From: Glossina fuscipes
Lineage: Eukaryota > Arthropoda > Insecta > Diptera > Glossinidae
Direction of reading: 5' to 3'
Length of the DNA: 64,000 nt
Assembly: GCF_014805625.2 (NCBI RefSeq)
Contig: NW_023998454.1
Span: 1,445,433-1,509,432 of the forward strand
Notes under the pieces: generated by a model
Seen by the model: the letters and a program-made list of their open reading frames with translations, nothing else
The model's database searches: none
What the model was told of the DNA's origin: nothing
Translations under genes and position numbers: made by a program
In this document: positions 37,561 to 49,019 of the stretch, in pieces
Numbering within the stretch: the stretch's first letter is position 1
Layout of the letters: every line of letters starts with the position of its first letter

Positions 37561-40500
37561 AGAAGAGAGACAGATTTTGAAGAAGTTCTGGCAAAGTGAA
37601 TATATCCCCTTTCTTTGTTGGTAGATATGTAGAAATGAAAGTATATGGATTTGATTACCTTCACAGTACAACTTCGTGAAAAAGGAGAAACTAATCTTCC
37701 ACTTCCATGTGCCCTACCATGAAGTACTAAAAGCACACATAAAATAATAAAGGTAACGTTGTATCAATTGCTAGGCACATCGAACAAACGAAGTAATGCC
37801 CGGGCTATTAGACGAATATAAGGAGGGATCGATCCTACACCGTAACGGAATGTATGGTAATCTAAGAGAACAGTAAGAGCATGAAAATGAGATTAGACAT
37901 GGTATCTTACGCTGAAAGATACGGTCCAAGTGAACATGTGAAAATCGTTACGATGAATAATTCAATGTAAACAACAAATTCTATTATAATTTGAGCGAAC
38001 TTGCGCACGATTAATTTTATCGCCGATGTCTTGCGCTTGACTTTTTGTAAACAGAAACGAGGGTAGGACTTTTGCTCTCGTTCAAATTGAACACATTGCT
38101 GCTTCCTCGATTTCGTACAGAGTAAAGTGATTAATACTCTCAATCTACAATTGTCCTAGAACGTTCGGTCTTATAGGGCAATGAAACAAGTCTATGACTT
38201 TGAAAACTTTCTTGAGGGATCGCATAAAAAAATAAATATATAAAGCTCAACCATTTCACGGCTATCGATAATCGAGCAATTCTTAGAAGATGAGAAAGCA
38301 TCTAAGAAATTATAACAATTGGATCCTTAACAAATTGCCTCAATTTAAATAAACCCACAACATACACACTGCTTACAAAATCTTTGGAATCGAATACGAT
38401 CAAGCCAACTATCCTTGGCACGAACGGATAAAAGAAGAAAGCAATACCGAAAATCATAAACACGTTTTTATTAGTTGAATTGATAACCTATTTAGGCAGC
38501 GGAGTGTTCCAATCGATTAAAATTCTTTTGAAAACTTATGCCGCTCGAACTAACACATTAATGATGTTAATGGTTTTTTATCATATTTAGTTGTTATAAA
38601 TACAAGCACGAAATAATGTCTTCTGTAATGTAGAACATAAAAGGCACACAGGTTCTGTTCATTTAACGAATGTTTTCATAAAATTTTAATTTGAAAATAA
38701 AAAATTCATATTAATTGAATATTAAGTTAAGACTATATAAATGTGAGCTGTTTTACGCTAATAAAAACTTTATGGAAATTAAGGAGAGAGTTCTAACCAC
38801 TTTCATAATTACAAAAAATCGTAAAATAACTACAGAAGTTTTGGTGGAGGTAACGCGTTTATACGTAATCTCTTCGTTTGCTAGCATTAGTAGCAGCAAC
38901 TTATATTAATATAAAGACACGCTAAGTAGACGACCGTCGTTAACGACAAACAAAGGAAGACTATTAGCCCAACCATATCTCCGATCACCATCAACTGGAA
39001 AAAAGTTGGGACTTGTGAAGCCTTAAAAACACAAAATTAGTAAAAAATTAATTAAAATAATAGTGAAACTATTCACACTTACAAAAGTACATAAAAACAT
39101 TTTTTTTTTTTTTTTAACAGAAAGTTGTGAACGAAGTAGGAACGATAACTTAAGCAAGCAATAGTTATTAGTAATGAAAAAGCCTTTACTCCCAGCTACC
39201 TGCATAGACATGTTTATGTGAGTATTAAGTTATATACTGGCTGAGTTTCTTTGGTCGTAAAAAACCCCGTAAAAATTAATGATAATTATGTATGTGAGCA
39301 CAAACACATTTAATAACCGTTAAAATAATGACTGAACAAGTAAATAAAAAGTCCTTTTTCCTTCAGAAGAATATTTTTAATTCATTTATTTTAAATTCAG
39401 TAAACAAAAAAAGTGGAAAGTGGGGAAGAATTTATTAATTGGTATAAATTTGTAGCTTGATTTGTCGAATAATAATGTGTGGATTTTAAGTATATAGACG
39501 AAAACGCAGAGGCGGAAAGGACATAGATCGGAGGAAGATCAGATGGGCGCGCTGCAAGACAGACAAACAAGAAAGTTTAGTGTGCGTTATGCTTATCTTT
39601 GCTGTTACGAATGATAGAAAAAATGATCATAATTATCCTTCAAGTGGACCTGAATACAAAAACTATAAACTTCATACCCTAAAATAAATGCTCTTACTTT
39701 CGCTACCTCTCAAGGGTGATAAAATTATTCATGCATTTACGTCAGCAAGCTTTAGATAAAGTAAAAAAAATAAAAGTGATTACAGAAAAATGTTAAAAAG
39801 GGGGATGATATTCACGCACGCGACTCTCAAGGGTTAGTAACTGTAATACAAAAGATTAAAAGTGAAAGAAAAAGCAGGTGAAGCGAACAGAGCGCCGGTT
39901 TTCGAAAGTACATCGACATTATTATCATCATTGTTGCCATTTATGTAATGATATTATAAAATTTTTAAAAATGTAATACTACAAGAGCTCAAGGTAATAT
40001 ATTTTTATCAGACATAATACATAATACAGATGATACATAATGTTAACAATAATGACTATGATAATTATTCGCTTTCCCTTGAATTTTTTTAACTTATGAA
40101 GACGCAGAAATATTTATATCTTTTATTACGAAAGAAGAGACAAATCGCTTTTGTTACAAGCTCTTCCGATCGTAGGCATCTTTAAAGGAAGTTGGTGTAT
40201 AAGAGTGAATTTTTTGTTTATACAAAATCTGTTATATCAGTGTAACTGTTGCCTTAAGTAAACAAACTATTATTTATAAAATAAATGTTATTTCAAATAT
40301 GCATTTATTTATTTATGCTTTACACAGAATAGTTGCTCGTTTCTATTATTGTTTTTATTCTGGCGCTCCTTCTCTCTCTCTCTCACTCTCAATTTAACGT
40401 AGATGCAATAGTTAGTGTAGCAATAGTGGTAGTGGTAGTGTTTTTCATTATTATTGTTCTTAGAGTAGAATAGCAAAATACCAGAGTTATTCAAACAAAC

Positions 40501-41599
40501 ACGCACACATATATACAAAGCGAAATATAGATAGAGTTCACAGCAGAGTAGCAATTTTCCTTAAGTCGAGTGCTAATTCAATTTTATGCTCCAGATGACT
40601 CATCTACTTTTCTCGAGTTTTTAGTATATTGCATGCTTACTTACTTAGTTACTCTCCCAAACAAGTTAGACACACTCCAGGGGCTTTTGTTATGTATATG
40701 CAAACATACAAACACATATCAACATGTATAAGCACATATTATGAAAGCATATACATATATATTATATGCCGTCACCCATACATTTAATGGATTTTGGTAT
40801 AGTTGCTATTATAGTTGTTGTTTACAATTAAGGAAACTCTTAAGTAAATGACAATGACAAGGATTTTAAACAATCTCTAGGATACTAGAAAAGCGGATGA
40901 TATAAAACTTACTATATACATATAAACGCCGAGAAACAAACAAATTTACATCGTAAGCTAAAGCATGCACATACACGTCTATATATAAACAGATGCATGC
41001 ATATACATATATAAACACATATAACATTATGTAAATTTGTCAACATTGGAGTGCGCATATGCCAGTGTGTGTAAAGGCATAATGATGCAAACAGGAAATT
41101 ATGGAGAAAATTAATGTTGACAAATTGTTGTTGTTACAAACAGCAACGACTGCTGCTGTTACTGCCTTTCTGTTATTTTATAAATAAAACCAACATAAGC
41201 AAGCCTACGTACATATGCAGACTCACTTACCGTTCTTTACACATTTTACCAATCTTTATATAATAAGGAAATATCATAAACGCATACACACTGATATGCG
41301 TAGGATTGCCTGCAATAACTTTATGCTGTTGATTTGTTAGCAAAAATTTTTTTGATCCCTACATATATATATAAAGGCAATTTAATATTTGCTTCTAGAC
41401 AAAGGCACGCATTAGAAAACCTTACGATAAATCATGTGCAAATACTCGCGATTGGGCTTAGATATATGCTTTGCATCCTGACACAGATTCCACCGAGCCA
41501 AAGTCAGGCCTATGTACTATTCCAAAGCTAACTTTTTATATTAAATGTTTATAGCTGATCATTAAATTTCGCGATTGATGCAAGCATTTTAATGAACAG
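37561..41599. other. AT-rich non-coding stretch
   Basis: No gene is supported. CTCTCAAGGGT occurs at about 39707 and 39825 with loosely similar flanks, possibly an old ~118 bp tandem duplication. A T run lies at 39101-39116 and scattered ATAC/ATAT repeats at 40690-41030. Confidence 0.4.
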
Positions 41600-42430
41600 T
41601 ATATATTATAAGAGCTAACAATTTATTTAGCTGGCGAGGCATAGGGAAGTGTGTATTCAGGCGGTGCAGGTGAGTGACTGGGACATCACGAAAGCATTCT
41701 GTAAATTCGGGCGTGCATACACGCTTAGTCTTGGCGAACGAGTAGTATGTTCGTTTCGTTACTCGAGTTCTAAGTTTCACCAACCAGTAAAATTTCGAAT
41801 CGACTTGAGAAAAAGTCGCCTTATTTCACTTTTTATTCCACTTATGCTCATTTATCACCATTTCACATGCGCACGTGCTTATCTTGTCTTTCCCAATTCC
41901 CGGAATATATTAATCCTCCTACTTTGCAGTTTCTTCATCATCCTCTTCTTGGTTCACCTTTCGGTCACTCTATTTTCTTTAGCTTTTCTCGAGCTTCCCG
42001 ATCGACTTTATTTAGTCGGTCGTGTAATCGTCGCTTTGCTTGTGCGCGTTTTTATCTCGCTCGTCTACTCGTTTGTATACATTCCGGCTATTCATTCAAC
42101 TTTACCGATCGTCGGCTGTCTTTCGGCCTCGTTTGTCTATTAATCCGTTTAGCTCCATAATCTGGTGACCTTCATGTGACCTTCCGTTGTTTTCATCACG
42201 CTCATCATGTCAATGCCTATTTGTCGCTACTTCCGCTGGAGCTGCTTTTCTACTGAGTGTAGATTCTACCATCAGATCGTCTGGCATCGATCTGTCGGTG
42301 TTCTGTCCGTTCGTCTACACATCCATTTGCCTCTTTGCCGTGTTGTGTCCGTTATTTTGGAACATTATTTGGTCGCTTCAGTTCTTGGTCTTTCGATCAA
42401 TTTTCTGCTAGGCCATAGATTTGAACCGTC
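41600..42430 (+). other. Pyrimidine-rich, stop-poor block with consensus splice donor
   Basis: All three plus frames are unusually open across this block, including a 164-codon frame at 41649-42143. The cause is T/C-rich composition, which lowers the frequency of stops, and the resulting hydrophobic Leu/Phe/Ser-rich peptide has no family signature. A perfect metazoan donor CAG|GTGAGT lies at 41667-41675, about 60 bp after a TATA-like TATATTATAAGAG (41601-41613). Together they could mark a promoter and a short first non-coding exon. The donor alone could also be chance. Confidence 0.3.
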
Positions 42431-44462
42431 ATAGATACATCGAGGTTGTTTACTCGAAATTTTATTTTGTTTGTTTTCCACTTTACGGGAAAATGTCGAA
42501 AAAATCTTTTAGTTAATTATGGCAATAATAGAATACAAGACACATAAATGCCGACCATTATTCACTTTCTACTCACGGCTGCCAAATTGTGAAGGCACCG
42601 TCATCGTTGGAAAAAGTTGTTTTAATGGGTGTAGATATCTTAGTAATTACATTGAAACATTGGCTGCATTTTGAGTAAGTCTAGTTATAACTAACCGTGT
42701 ACTGTATATGAAGAACACAATCTTCATTAACTGAACTTAAAAGCGTCACTCTTTAATTTTCTCTCTCAATTATTGCTCGATTCGTTTCTCAAACTTCAGT
42801 CATAATTATTTGGTAATAGATTTCGAAATCATAATATTCGTTTCTAAGATATAAGTTTGTTCAGTTATAAAAATTTGGTAATCGGTTTCTAAAAGTAGTG
42901 GTATCATCTGTGCCGAATTCCGTGACATAAAGTCACTTTGGTTCTTCTTCTGCTTTATCCACTCTATTTCGGAAAACACATGTTTTAATAAAGCATTATT
43001 TTAAGGATCTATCCGGTGGAACATTTAAATATATTAGATATGATAAATGATGAATATGCATGAACAATCGTACGAGTCGTACGAGTAAACACATATACAC
43101 AACTGATGTAAATGAATAGTCTGGGGCGGGGAGGAGAGATGGAAAGGCAGTGAGAAAGAGGAGAGGACAAAGAAAGTGAAACAGAGAGTGGAAGTTAGAA
43201 GGAGGAGGGAATTACCAAATCTTATAAATGTGCTTAACATATATACATGTGAAGGTATGAATATCGTAAAGAGCAGAAGCAAAAGCACAAGCAACACAGA
43301 TTAAAGAAGATCCTCTTATAACTGCCAACTAAACAATGCTTTGACTGTATTCTTACGTAGGAAAGCATGCTCGATTCAAAATTGAGGATTTATTTAAATA
43401 TTCATATCAAGTTATTAGAATAAGGATTGTTGCAAGGTGTAGCTGAGGGAAGTAATGGAAAGGCAACATTTTGTTAACACAACATATATGTTTACATTTA
43501 ATTCACTTAAACAATTTCCGTTTTGAGCTCCATAATACACTTATGAGACTTGAAATTTTATACAAAATTCTTATTAATAAGAAAATAAGCAAAATCAAGG
43601 GATATATAACATTATAAAAGATTTTAATAAAATAAATAATTACAAATGAATTGATGCGAGCTTCATGACTACTTAGGCAGCAGTTATTCCTCCAAGAGTC
43701 ATTAACAAAAAGTCTTTAATGGTAAATATCACATCAGATAAACTTGCTTAAACTTTCTCCCTAATTTATTTTAACTATCAATAATGAGTGTATGGTGCAT
43801 ACTTTAGTTTTTCGCACTCGTTCGTTACTCAACCAGTTATTATGGCATGGATTAAATACGTAAATAAATTTTTTCGCTGTCATGTACAATTTAACTCACC
43901 TTTCATTCTCGCCCGTTTTATGTGTGTCTACTAGCCACAATGAAAACTCATTGAACCACAATTAATGTATCTTGTAAAATCAATAAGGTATCTTGGAAAC
44001 TGGTACGAGCATCGTATTCTATATGATATAAGGGAACACTTAGAAGGATTACAAATTATCGGCAAGAATGCAGGTCGGACACCATCAAGACGTGTTTGTT
44101 GAAATTCTGTCTCAAAGTTTAAGGAGAAAACCGAAACTTTTAGTGTTGAAAACTAAAACATAATCTAATATTTCAAGATAACGTATAAACTGTAAAAAAC
44201 GACATAAAGTGAAAAGTAACGGCCGTCGTCCAACTGCGTTTTGGTACATATCGAGGATGCCCTTGCGAAAACTTCCTAGCAAGACATCGTAATATAGCTA
44301 TTGGTGAAAAATCTACGCTGTAGATACAGGTGTTGCATACTTCTGCCTTATCAGCTTGACCTTTTGAGCATGTATTAGGAACTTTAGGAACCTGCCATAC
44401 CAATCAATAAGGATAGATATATTACATGCAGCAGTTATTAAAGCAGAGTAAAATTAGAATAT
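42431..44462. other. AT-rich non-coding stretch
   Basis: Nothing recognisable. A doubled TCGTACGAG lies at 43068-43085. Short frames on both strands carry no motif. Confidence 0.4.
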
Positions 44463-44570
44463 TAAATTTAAAATTTGCTAGTGCTCAATGTCTCTTTTTT
44501 TAGTCTAAGAATTCAATTCATTAGTCTAAAATTAAAATAATAATAATAATAATAATAATAAATTTAAAAT
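44463..44570 (+). mobile_element. Extremely 5'-truncated I-type element with target-site duplication
   Basis: An 84 bp insert (44475-44558) is the very 3' end of the I-type element found at 5880-8260: TTGCTAGTG, CTCAATGTCT, T run, TTAGTCTAAGAATT, TTAGTCTAAAATT, then nine or so TAA repeats. It is flanked by a perfect 12 bp direct repeat TAAATTTAAAAT at 44463-44474 and 44559-44570, the target-site duplication. The first bases of the right copy are ambiguous with the TAA tail. This is a dead-on-arrival insertion made by the usual incomplete reverse transcription. Confidence 0.9.
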
Positions 44571-44613
44571 ACCCAGCGTAAAGAAGAAATACCCTTAAGT
44601 GAAGCAAAGTTAA

Positions 44614-44943
44614 AAGATAAGAATAACAAGAGAGATAAATTCAACCATACGGTACCGCCATAGTTATCGAAACAACCTACATGAACTGCGTAAAGGCATC
44701 GTTGCAATTAGCCTGGCAGATGTGGAAGACAAGCCAAGTGTAAGCGAAATCATACAATGATTATACAGTGCTTTTGTAGCAGAACATTGTTTGGGCGTAG
44801 CGGATCAAGTCCACAGTTCAAACGGGAGAATTAAAGGCCCAATGCCTCATCCACTGGACAAGCTAGATATTGCTGCTAAAGATTACCGTTTATATACCTG
44901 GAGTCGAAGTCCTGATAAGTTTTTGAAAACTTTAAAAACTTGA
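44614..44943 (+). pseudogene. Unrecognised coding-like frame with one internal stop
   Basis: A single frame runs for 109 codons from after a stop at 44611 to the TGA at 44941-44943, interrupted only by one TGA at 44758-44760. The translation is mixed and protein-like, unlike the Lys/Ile/Asn-rich frames nearby. It includes R-N-N-L-H-E-L-R-K-G-I-V-A-I-S-L-A-D-V-E-D before the stop, and A-D-Q-V-H-S-S-N-G-R-I-K-G-P-M-P-H-P-L-D then D-Y-R-L-Y-T-W-S-R-S-P-D after it. I do not recognise the family. It begins 44 bp after the I-type fragment. It could be a processed pseudogene fragment, a piece of an unrecognised transposon polyprotein, or an exon. No clear splice sites bound it. Confidence 0.45.
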
Positions 44944-46550
44944 ATAAGAGTGCCACACCGAATAACTAGAAAATAAGGTAAACTCGAAAAGAAAGAAACA
45001 AGCGATAGAAATTAATTGAACGATCCGCTATAATAATCGTTGCTTAAACGATATTTAAGATAAGTTTTTGTGAAATTTCATAATCAACATTTAGTGCTAC
45101 CTCGCCATTCGCTTGAGATATAAAAATAAACCCTCGACAGCGTCTACACTGTGTGCGACAGGGGAGAATGTGTGACCATTGATAAAACGAGCATAATGTA
45201 CAATTTGTTGCATTTGACATTTAACACTCGAATACTTTTTATCCGCACACACGCGCATATATATTCAGCATCCAGACTCGCACACTTAAGTGCATAAAAC
45301 CTTCGTTCACATATTAGATTGTATTTGATTTGTGCTTAAAAGCAAAGACAAATATGTTTAACTGAAATTGCAAATATTTTAAACAGCCATCGGAAGCATT
45401 CTCTTTTGGATAACCAATAACATTACTAAACCACCACTTCCGTTATACTGTTATCAGTATAATCATAGTCTTAGCCACAGCGATATATCGACGACGTTGC
45501 CGTTGATTTTTGTAACAATACGTTAATTCAATTGACACTTTATCATTTTCGTAAAGATTGGCAGTTGTCGTGAGAAGAGGGCAAAAAAAAAAAAAAAAAA
45601 TTGAAAAAGGAAAAATGCATTTACTACTTTTTCCTATCGTCCCCTTGTTACAGTTGATTGCTTTCCCATGTATATGTATGCAAGCATGAATGTACAATTC
45701 GTTTATACACGTAGTACACACATGCATATGTGTTAACTCATGTACTTCAAACTTGGAGTCTATTAAAAAACTCTTATCTCACTTATACGTAACGCAACCA
45801 ATTGCACAGAAAACAGTAAAGTTTTTATGTCAATATGGAAACAAAAAAAAGAAAAAACATTTTCTTGTTTTTTTTACGTTTCTTTTCTTTGTTATGTTAT
45901 TGTTTTCTTTTCTTGATTGTGCAAAATCTCGTCAAAAACGTGCGATAAACTGCAAAACCAGCATTTGTCTGCTCAGCTAAGTTGTTCAGCTTAATACATA
46001 CTAAACTCTAACATACTCTAACGTATATTTCATATACAAATTTTCTATGCGTTTCTTCCATTCACTAAAAAAACATTATGTTTTATTTCTATAGCCACGA
46101 CCCAGAGTTCGAAGTTGTACTAACTTGATTCTTCCATTTGTAACACGTTGCAATAATATCAATTCCATTTCATATAAATCTCGGACTGTCTGTTAACAGC
46201 TAGCGTTCCTTCCACAATCAGCCCTGCAGCTTATCCCAGTTTCCCTATTAACTTCCGTCCGTGCTTTCCCCTCTATTAACATACAGCCTGTTTAGGCATT
46301 TATCAAGCCGTTAATCCTGCCATCTGCTCTTTTGACATCTCTCCCACTGTCTGCTTTCACGTTTATTTTATCTTTTTAATCTGTTAATCAGTCTGCTTTA
46401 GCATCTCCATGGTCCATATTTCTGGATCATCTTATACTGTTGTTGCTCTTCTTACTTCTTCCTTCAACTTCTATTCGGCCTTCTTCTAAAAACAAAAGTT
46501 TGAGACACAGTAAAAGAGATGTAAAAAGACACGATCTAACGTATTTTCAT
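44944..46550. other. AT-rich non-coding stretch
   Basis: It holds an 18-base A run at 45583-45600 and a pyrimidine-rich segment at 46190-46470. Open frames of 94-96 codons overlap low-complexity sequence and show no domain. Confidence 0.4.
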
Positions 46551-46676
46551 ATGGCACTAAGGAGCTCACCACTGCTCTTGGCATTGGGTGTCCTACTATC
46601 TCTCCCTGTCACACTGTGTGTGACTTACAGCGGCTATAAGCCGTTCAAACTTCGACGCTTAGATGAGATTTCTTAA
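46551..46676 (+). CDS. Candidate short secreted peptide or first exon (speculative)
   Basis: From the ATG at 46551 a 41-residue frame starts with M-A-L-R-S-S-P-L-L-L-A-L-G-V-L-L and continues S-L-P-V-T-L-C, an excellent signal-peptide shape: short basic start, long Leu-rich core, small residues before a likely cleavage site. The remainder is S-G-Y-K-P-F-K-L-R-R-L-D-E-I-S and a stop. The longer frame starting at 46440 is less likely to be the real start because its first 37 residues are basic and would bury the signal. The mature part faintly recalls the start of insect zinc carboxypeptidase propeptides (x-Y-x-G-Y-x-V-Y-K), which would make this a broken first exon. No donor site follows before the stop. 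Chance origin is quite possible. Confidence 0.25.
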   Translation: MALRSSPLLLALGVLLSLPVTLCVTYSGYKPFKLRRLDEIS

Positions 46677-46812
46677 CTCATTTTTATTTCTCCTGTATTT
46701 TATTATTATTTATTGTACTTTTGTTACTTCGATGGCAAATCAAACGATATGCATTTTTTTGGTTTTTTTTTCCTTTTGCAATATAAAAAATAATTGGAAG
46801 AGTTCTTGAATG

Positions 46813-47244
46813 TTAGGTAAAGTTTTGCATGTATACAAGAATGTACGTGAAATGTTTGTGACCTGCGAAATATATATCGATGAGGGCAGTTAACCAATTC
46901 AAGTTAACTATGTCTGATAATAGGTCCATGGGTCCCGAAGAGCTCAGAATAAGCGTTATTCTGTCTAAGCTCTCTTTTATTGTGTTTATGGATTCTCTTG
47001 ACAAAGACCTCAGATTCTTCTCATAACCTGTTATTAATAGTATCACCTTTTTAATGTATATGAAAACATTCTTCCGATGGCTTCTCCTTCCAATGGATTC
47101 TCCTCTCACAAAAACGACGATATTTGAAAATTTTAGCACATAATTTGGTACCGTCCAAATCTGGCACAAGACACGCCCACATCTAAGGTCAACCGTAAAA
47201 GTATCTGCTTTCGAAAGCAAAATAATTTGTTGCTCATTGCTCAT
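46813..47244 (-). other. Orphan 143-codon open frame
   Basis: This is one of the longest frames outside the clear transposons. The product is mixed in composition, with a basic patch G-R-R-S-H-R-K-N-V near the middle and a segment with regularly spaced Leu/Ile (S-I-N-T-I-K-E-S-L-D-R-I-T-L-I-L). I see no signal peptide, catalytic motif or zinc ligands. It starts with a plausible ATG but no splice or promoter context is evident. It may be chance, a transposon scrap or an exon of a minus-strand gene. Confidence 0.25.
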
Positions 47245-48329
47245 AACCTACACAGATGCACCATAATAGAGTTTCGAAGCTTCATTTTTAGTTTTTCTAA
47301 CACGAAAATGTTAAGAAAGGAAGAGTGTAACTTTCTTACCTGTTTTTAATTAATATTTTGAGTATTTTGAACGATAAATCATCTATTTACAATTTATTTC
47401 TTCTGAGCTTGCTTAGGGATGGTTCGACTCAGGTTATTTCCCGCAAACTAGAACCCTAGATTCTCTTAAGGCGGCAAAGTCACCTGGAGGGCTATTTGAG
47501 TATTAAACTACTAGGGCGAGGACCTTGTTCCACGAAATATAATCAATTTTTAAAGAAAATTGAAAATGGCATCATTTCGAATAGCACGGAATTATGCACG
47601 AAAAATACACTAACTTACTTATCTGTTTTGTTAAATTTTAATTCACTTGCAATTACTTTGCCAATAATGGGAAAAAGTGATAAAAAAGAGCAACCAGAGG
47701 TGGCAAATCTTTTTAAGCCTTTATGTCTCATTTGTGCTTGCAACGGCAGGTTTATGCAAATATCGAGAGCTTTAGCGTTGCATTTATGGTACTACGTTGT
47801 CCTGAATCAATGTTTGCAGGAACTACTTGAATCATAGTTTTTGTTTCGACCGTTTGCAATTCGGATAGATATGTAGCTAAATGACTTTTGTTGCCAAGGC
47901 ACATATGCCAACTGAAGCACAGAATAGGACAATTGGTCACCTATTAGTTCCATGTCTCGCAGAAAGTTATTCCTCCATTTGATTCGAAACATTGACGCCT
48001 TCTTTTGTTGGTTTATAAAGTTAAACGCGTAATCACGTTGCTTTCCACTTCTCGCTGTATTTTTTCGTAGAGTTTCAATGCCTCTCAATCACATTTTTAA
48101 AAAACGCTGTGCCATTTCATAACGTGGAAGAAAACGGTATGCACGCTTCCACAAGGCACCTCTGTTCTAAATTTTGTTGCCTATTGTGTCCCTTTCATCC
48201 AAGAGGCGAGATTCCTTTCAATGGACAACTCTTGCTGCTACTGCATATCCGGCTTCGTCGATTTGTTGTTATGTATTGTAAAAACGGTATTCACCCGCGA
48301 TAAGGAACTAGCTGCTCATCAATCGTTGA
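47245..48329. other. AT-rich non-coding stretch
   Basis: Overlapping antiparallel frames of 93-113 codons (47496-47837 plus, 47807-48088 minus) have no recognisable domain. Part of this may belong to the Tc1-like remnant that follows. Confidence 0.35.
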
Positions 48330-48480
48330 AGTTAGTCCAGGGAGGTGGTGCTTCAATAAATTTTTGGTGTGCTCTTATCGTCGAAACTCAGTTATCACCT
48401 CAAGTACAAAGAACGACTATAGTGTGATACCGTGAGATTCAGCGTGATAGAATTCCTTAGAAATATGGAAAGCGTTGATT
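48330..48480 (+). pseudogene. Tc1-like transposase remnant
   Basis: The plus frame reads K-L-V-Q-G-G-G-A-S-I-N-F-W-C-A-L-I, which fits the Tc1 block V-x-x-G-G-G-S-I-M-V-W-G-C-F/M that lies between the first and second catalytic Asp. About 20 residues later Y-R-E-I-Q-R-D-R-I-P fits Y-x-D-I-L-x-x-x-L-P of the same family. Stops occur at 48424 and in the following sequence. No catalytic Asp, HTH domain or terminal repeats could be placed, so it is a short internal fragment. Confidence 0.45.
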
Positions 48481-48608
48481 TCGACATTATGACTAACTGT
48501 AAGCTTACAAATATTTTTTCTTCTTTAGTGTTACCTGTTAATTTAAAGTAAAGTTAGAAAAAATTGTTGGAAATTGGATGGGAAATAAACAACGAATTTA
48601 ATGTTTGA

Positions 48609-49019
48609 ATGAGCCTCGGATTAGGCTCAACGCTGATTCCTAATTTACATATAGGAAATTTTTTCGTGAAACCAAAATCTCATGAATTTTTCTGGTGTAT
48701 TAGAGAAAAAGTTAAGAAACTTTTTTCTTTGCTTTATTCTGTAAATCATATTTTTACATTTCGTATGCACAGAGTTAAGGATAAAGCCACGCATCCTCAC
48801 ATTCATTTAAGTAAAGTAATTTTTGACAGAGTAAGACATAAAAGCAAACAGTTACGATATGATTCTCTCTATTGGGATAGCATGCAAGCGTTTTTACACC
48901 AGTATATTACAATACAATGTAAACATTTGACAACTACTTGTCAAAATTATGACAGCTTTTTCAGACAACTGAACAGAATCCACACTTGTACGTACGCAAA
49001 GCATCCAGACATGTATTAA
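48609..49019 (+). other. Orphan 136-codon open frame
   Basis: The product is rich in His, Lys, Tyr and Cys (for example H-P-H-I-H-L-S-K and a later T-C-Q-N-Y-D-S-F-F-R-Q-L-N-R-I-H-T-C). No regular zinc-finger spacing is present. It lies 130 bp after the Tc1-like scrap but does not match transposase. It may be a chance frame. Confidence 0.2.

Noticed and set aside
41649..42143. 164-codon open frame with many hydrophobic residues, possible membrane protein
   Set aside because: All three plus frames are open here because the DNA is T/C-rich; the Leu/Phe/Ser-rich product has no family signature and no clean start context.
47417..47440. GGTTCGACTCAGG as a tRNA B box
   Set aside because: No matching A box or cloverleaf could be folded around it; the similar TTCGA sites near 21136, 29369 and 59285 also failed.
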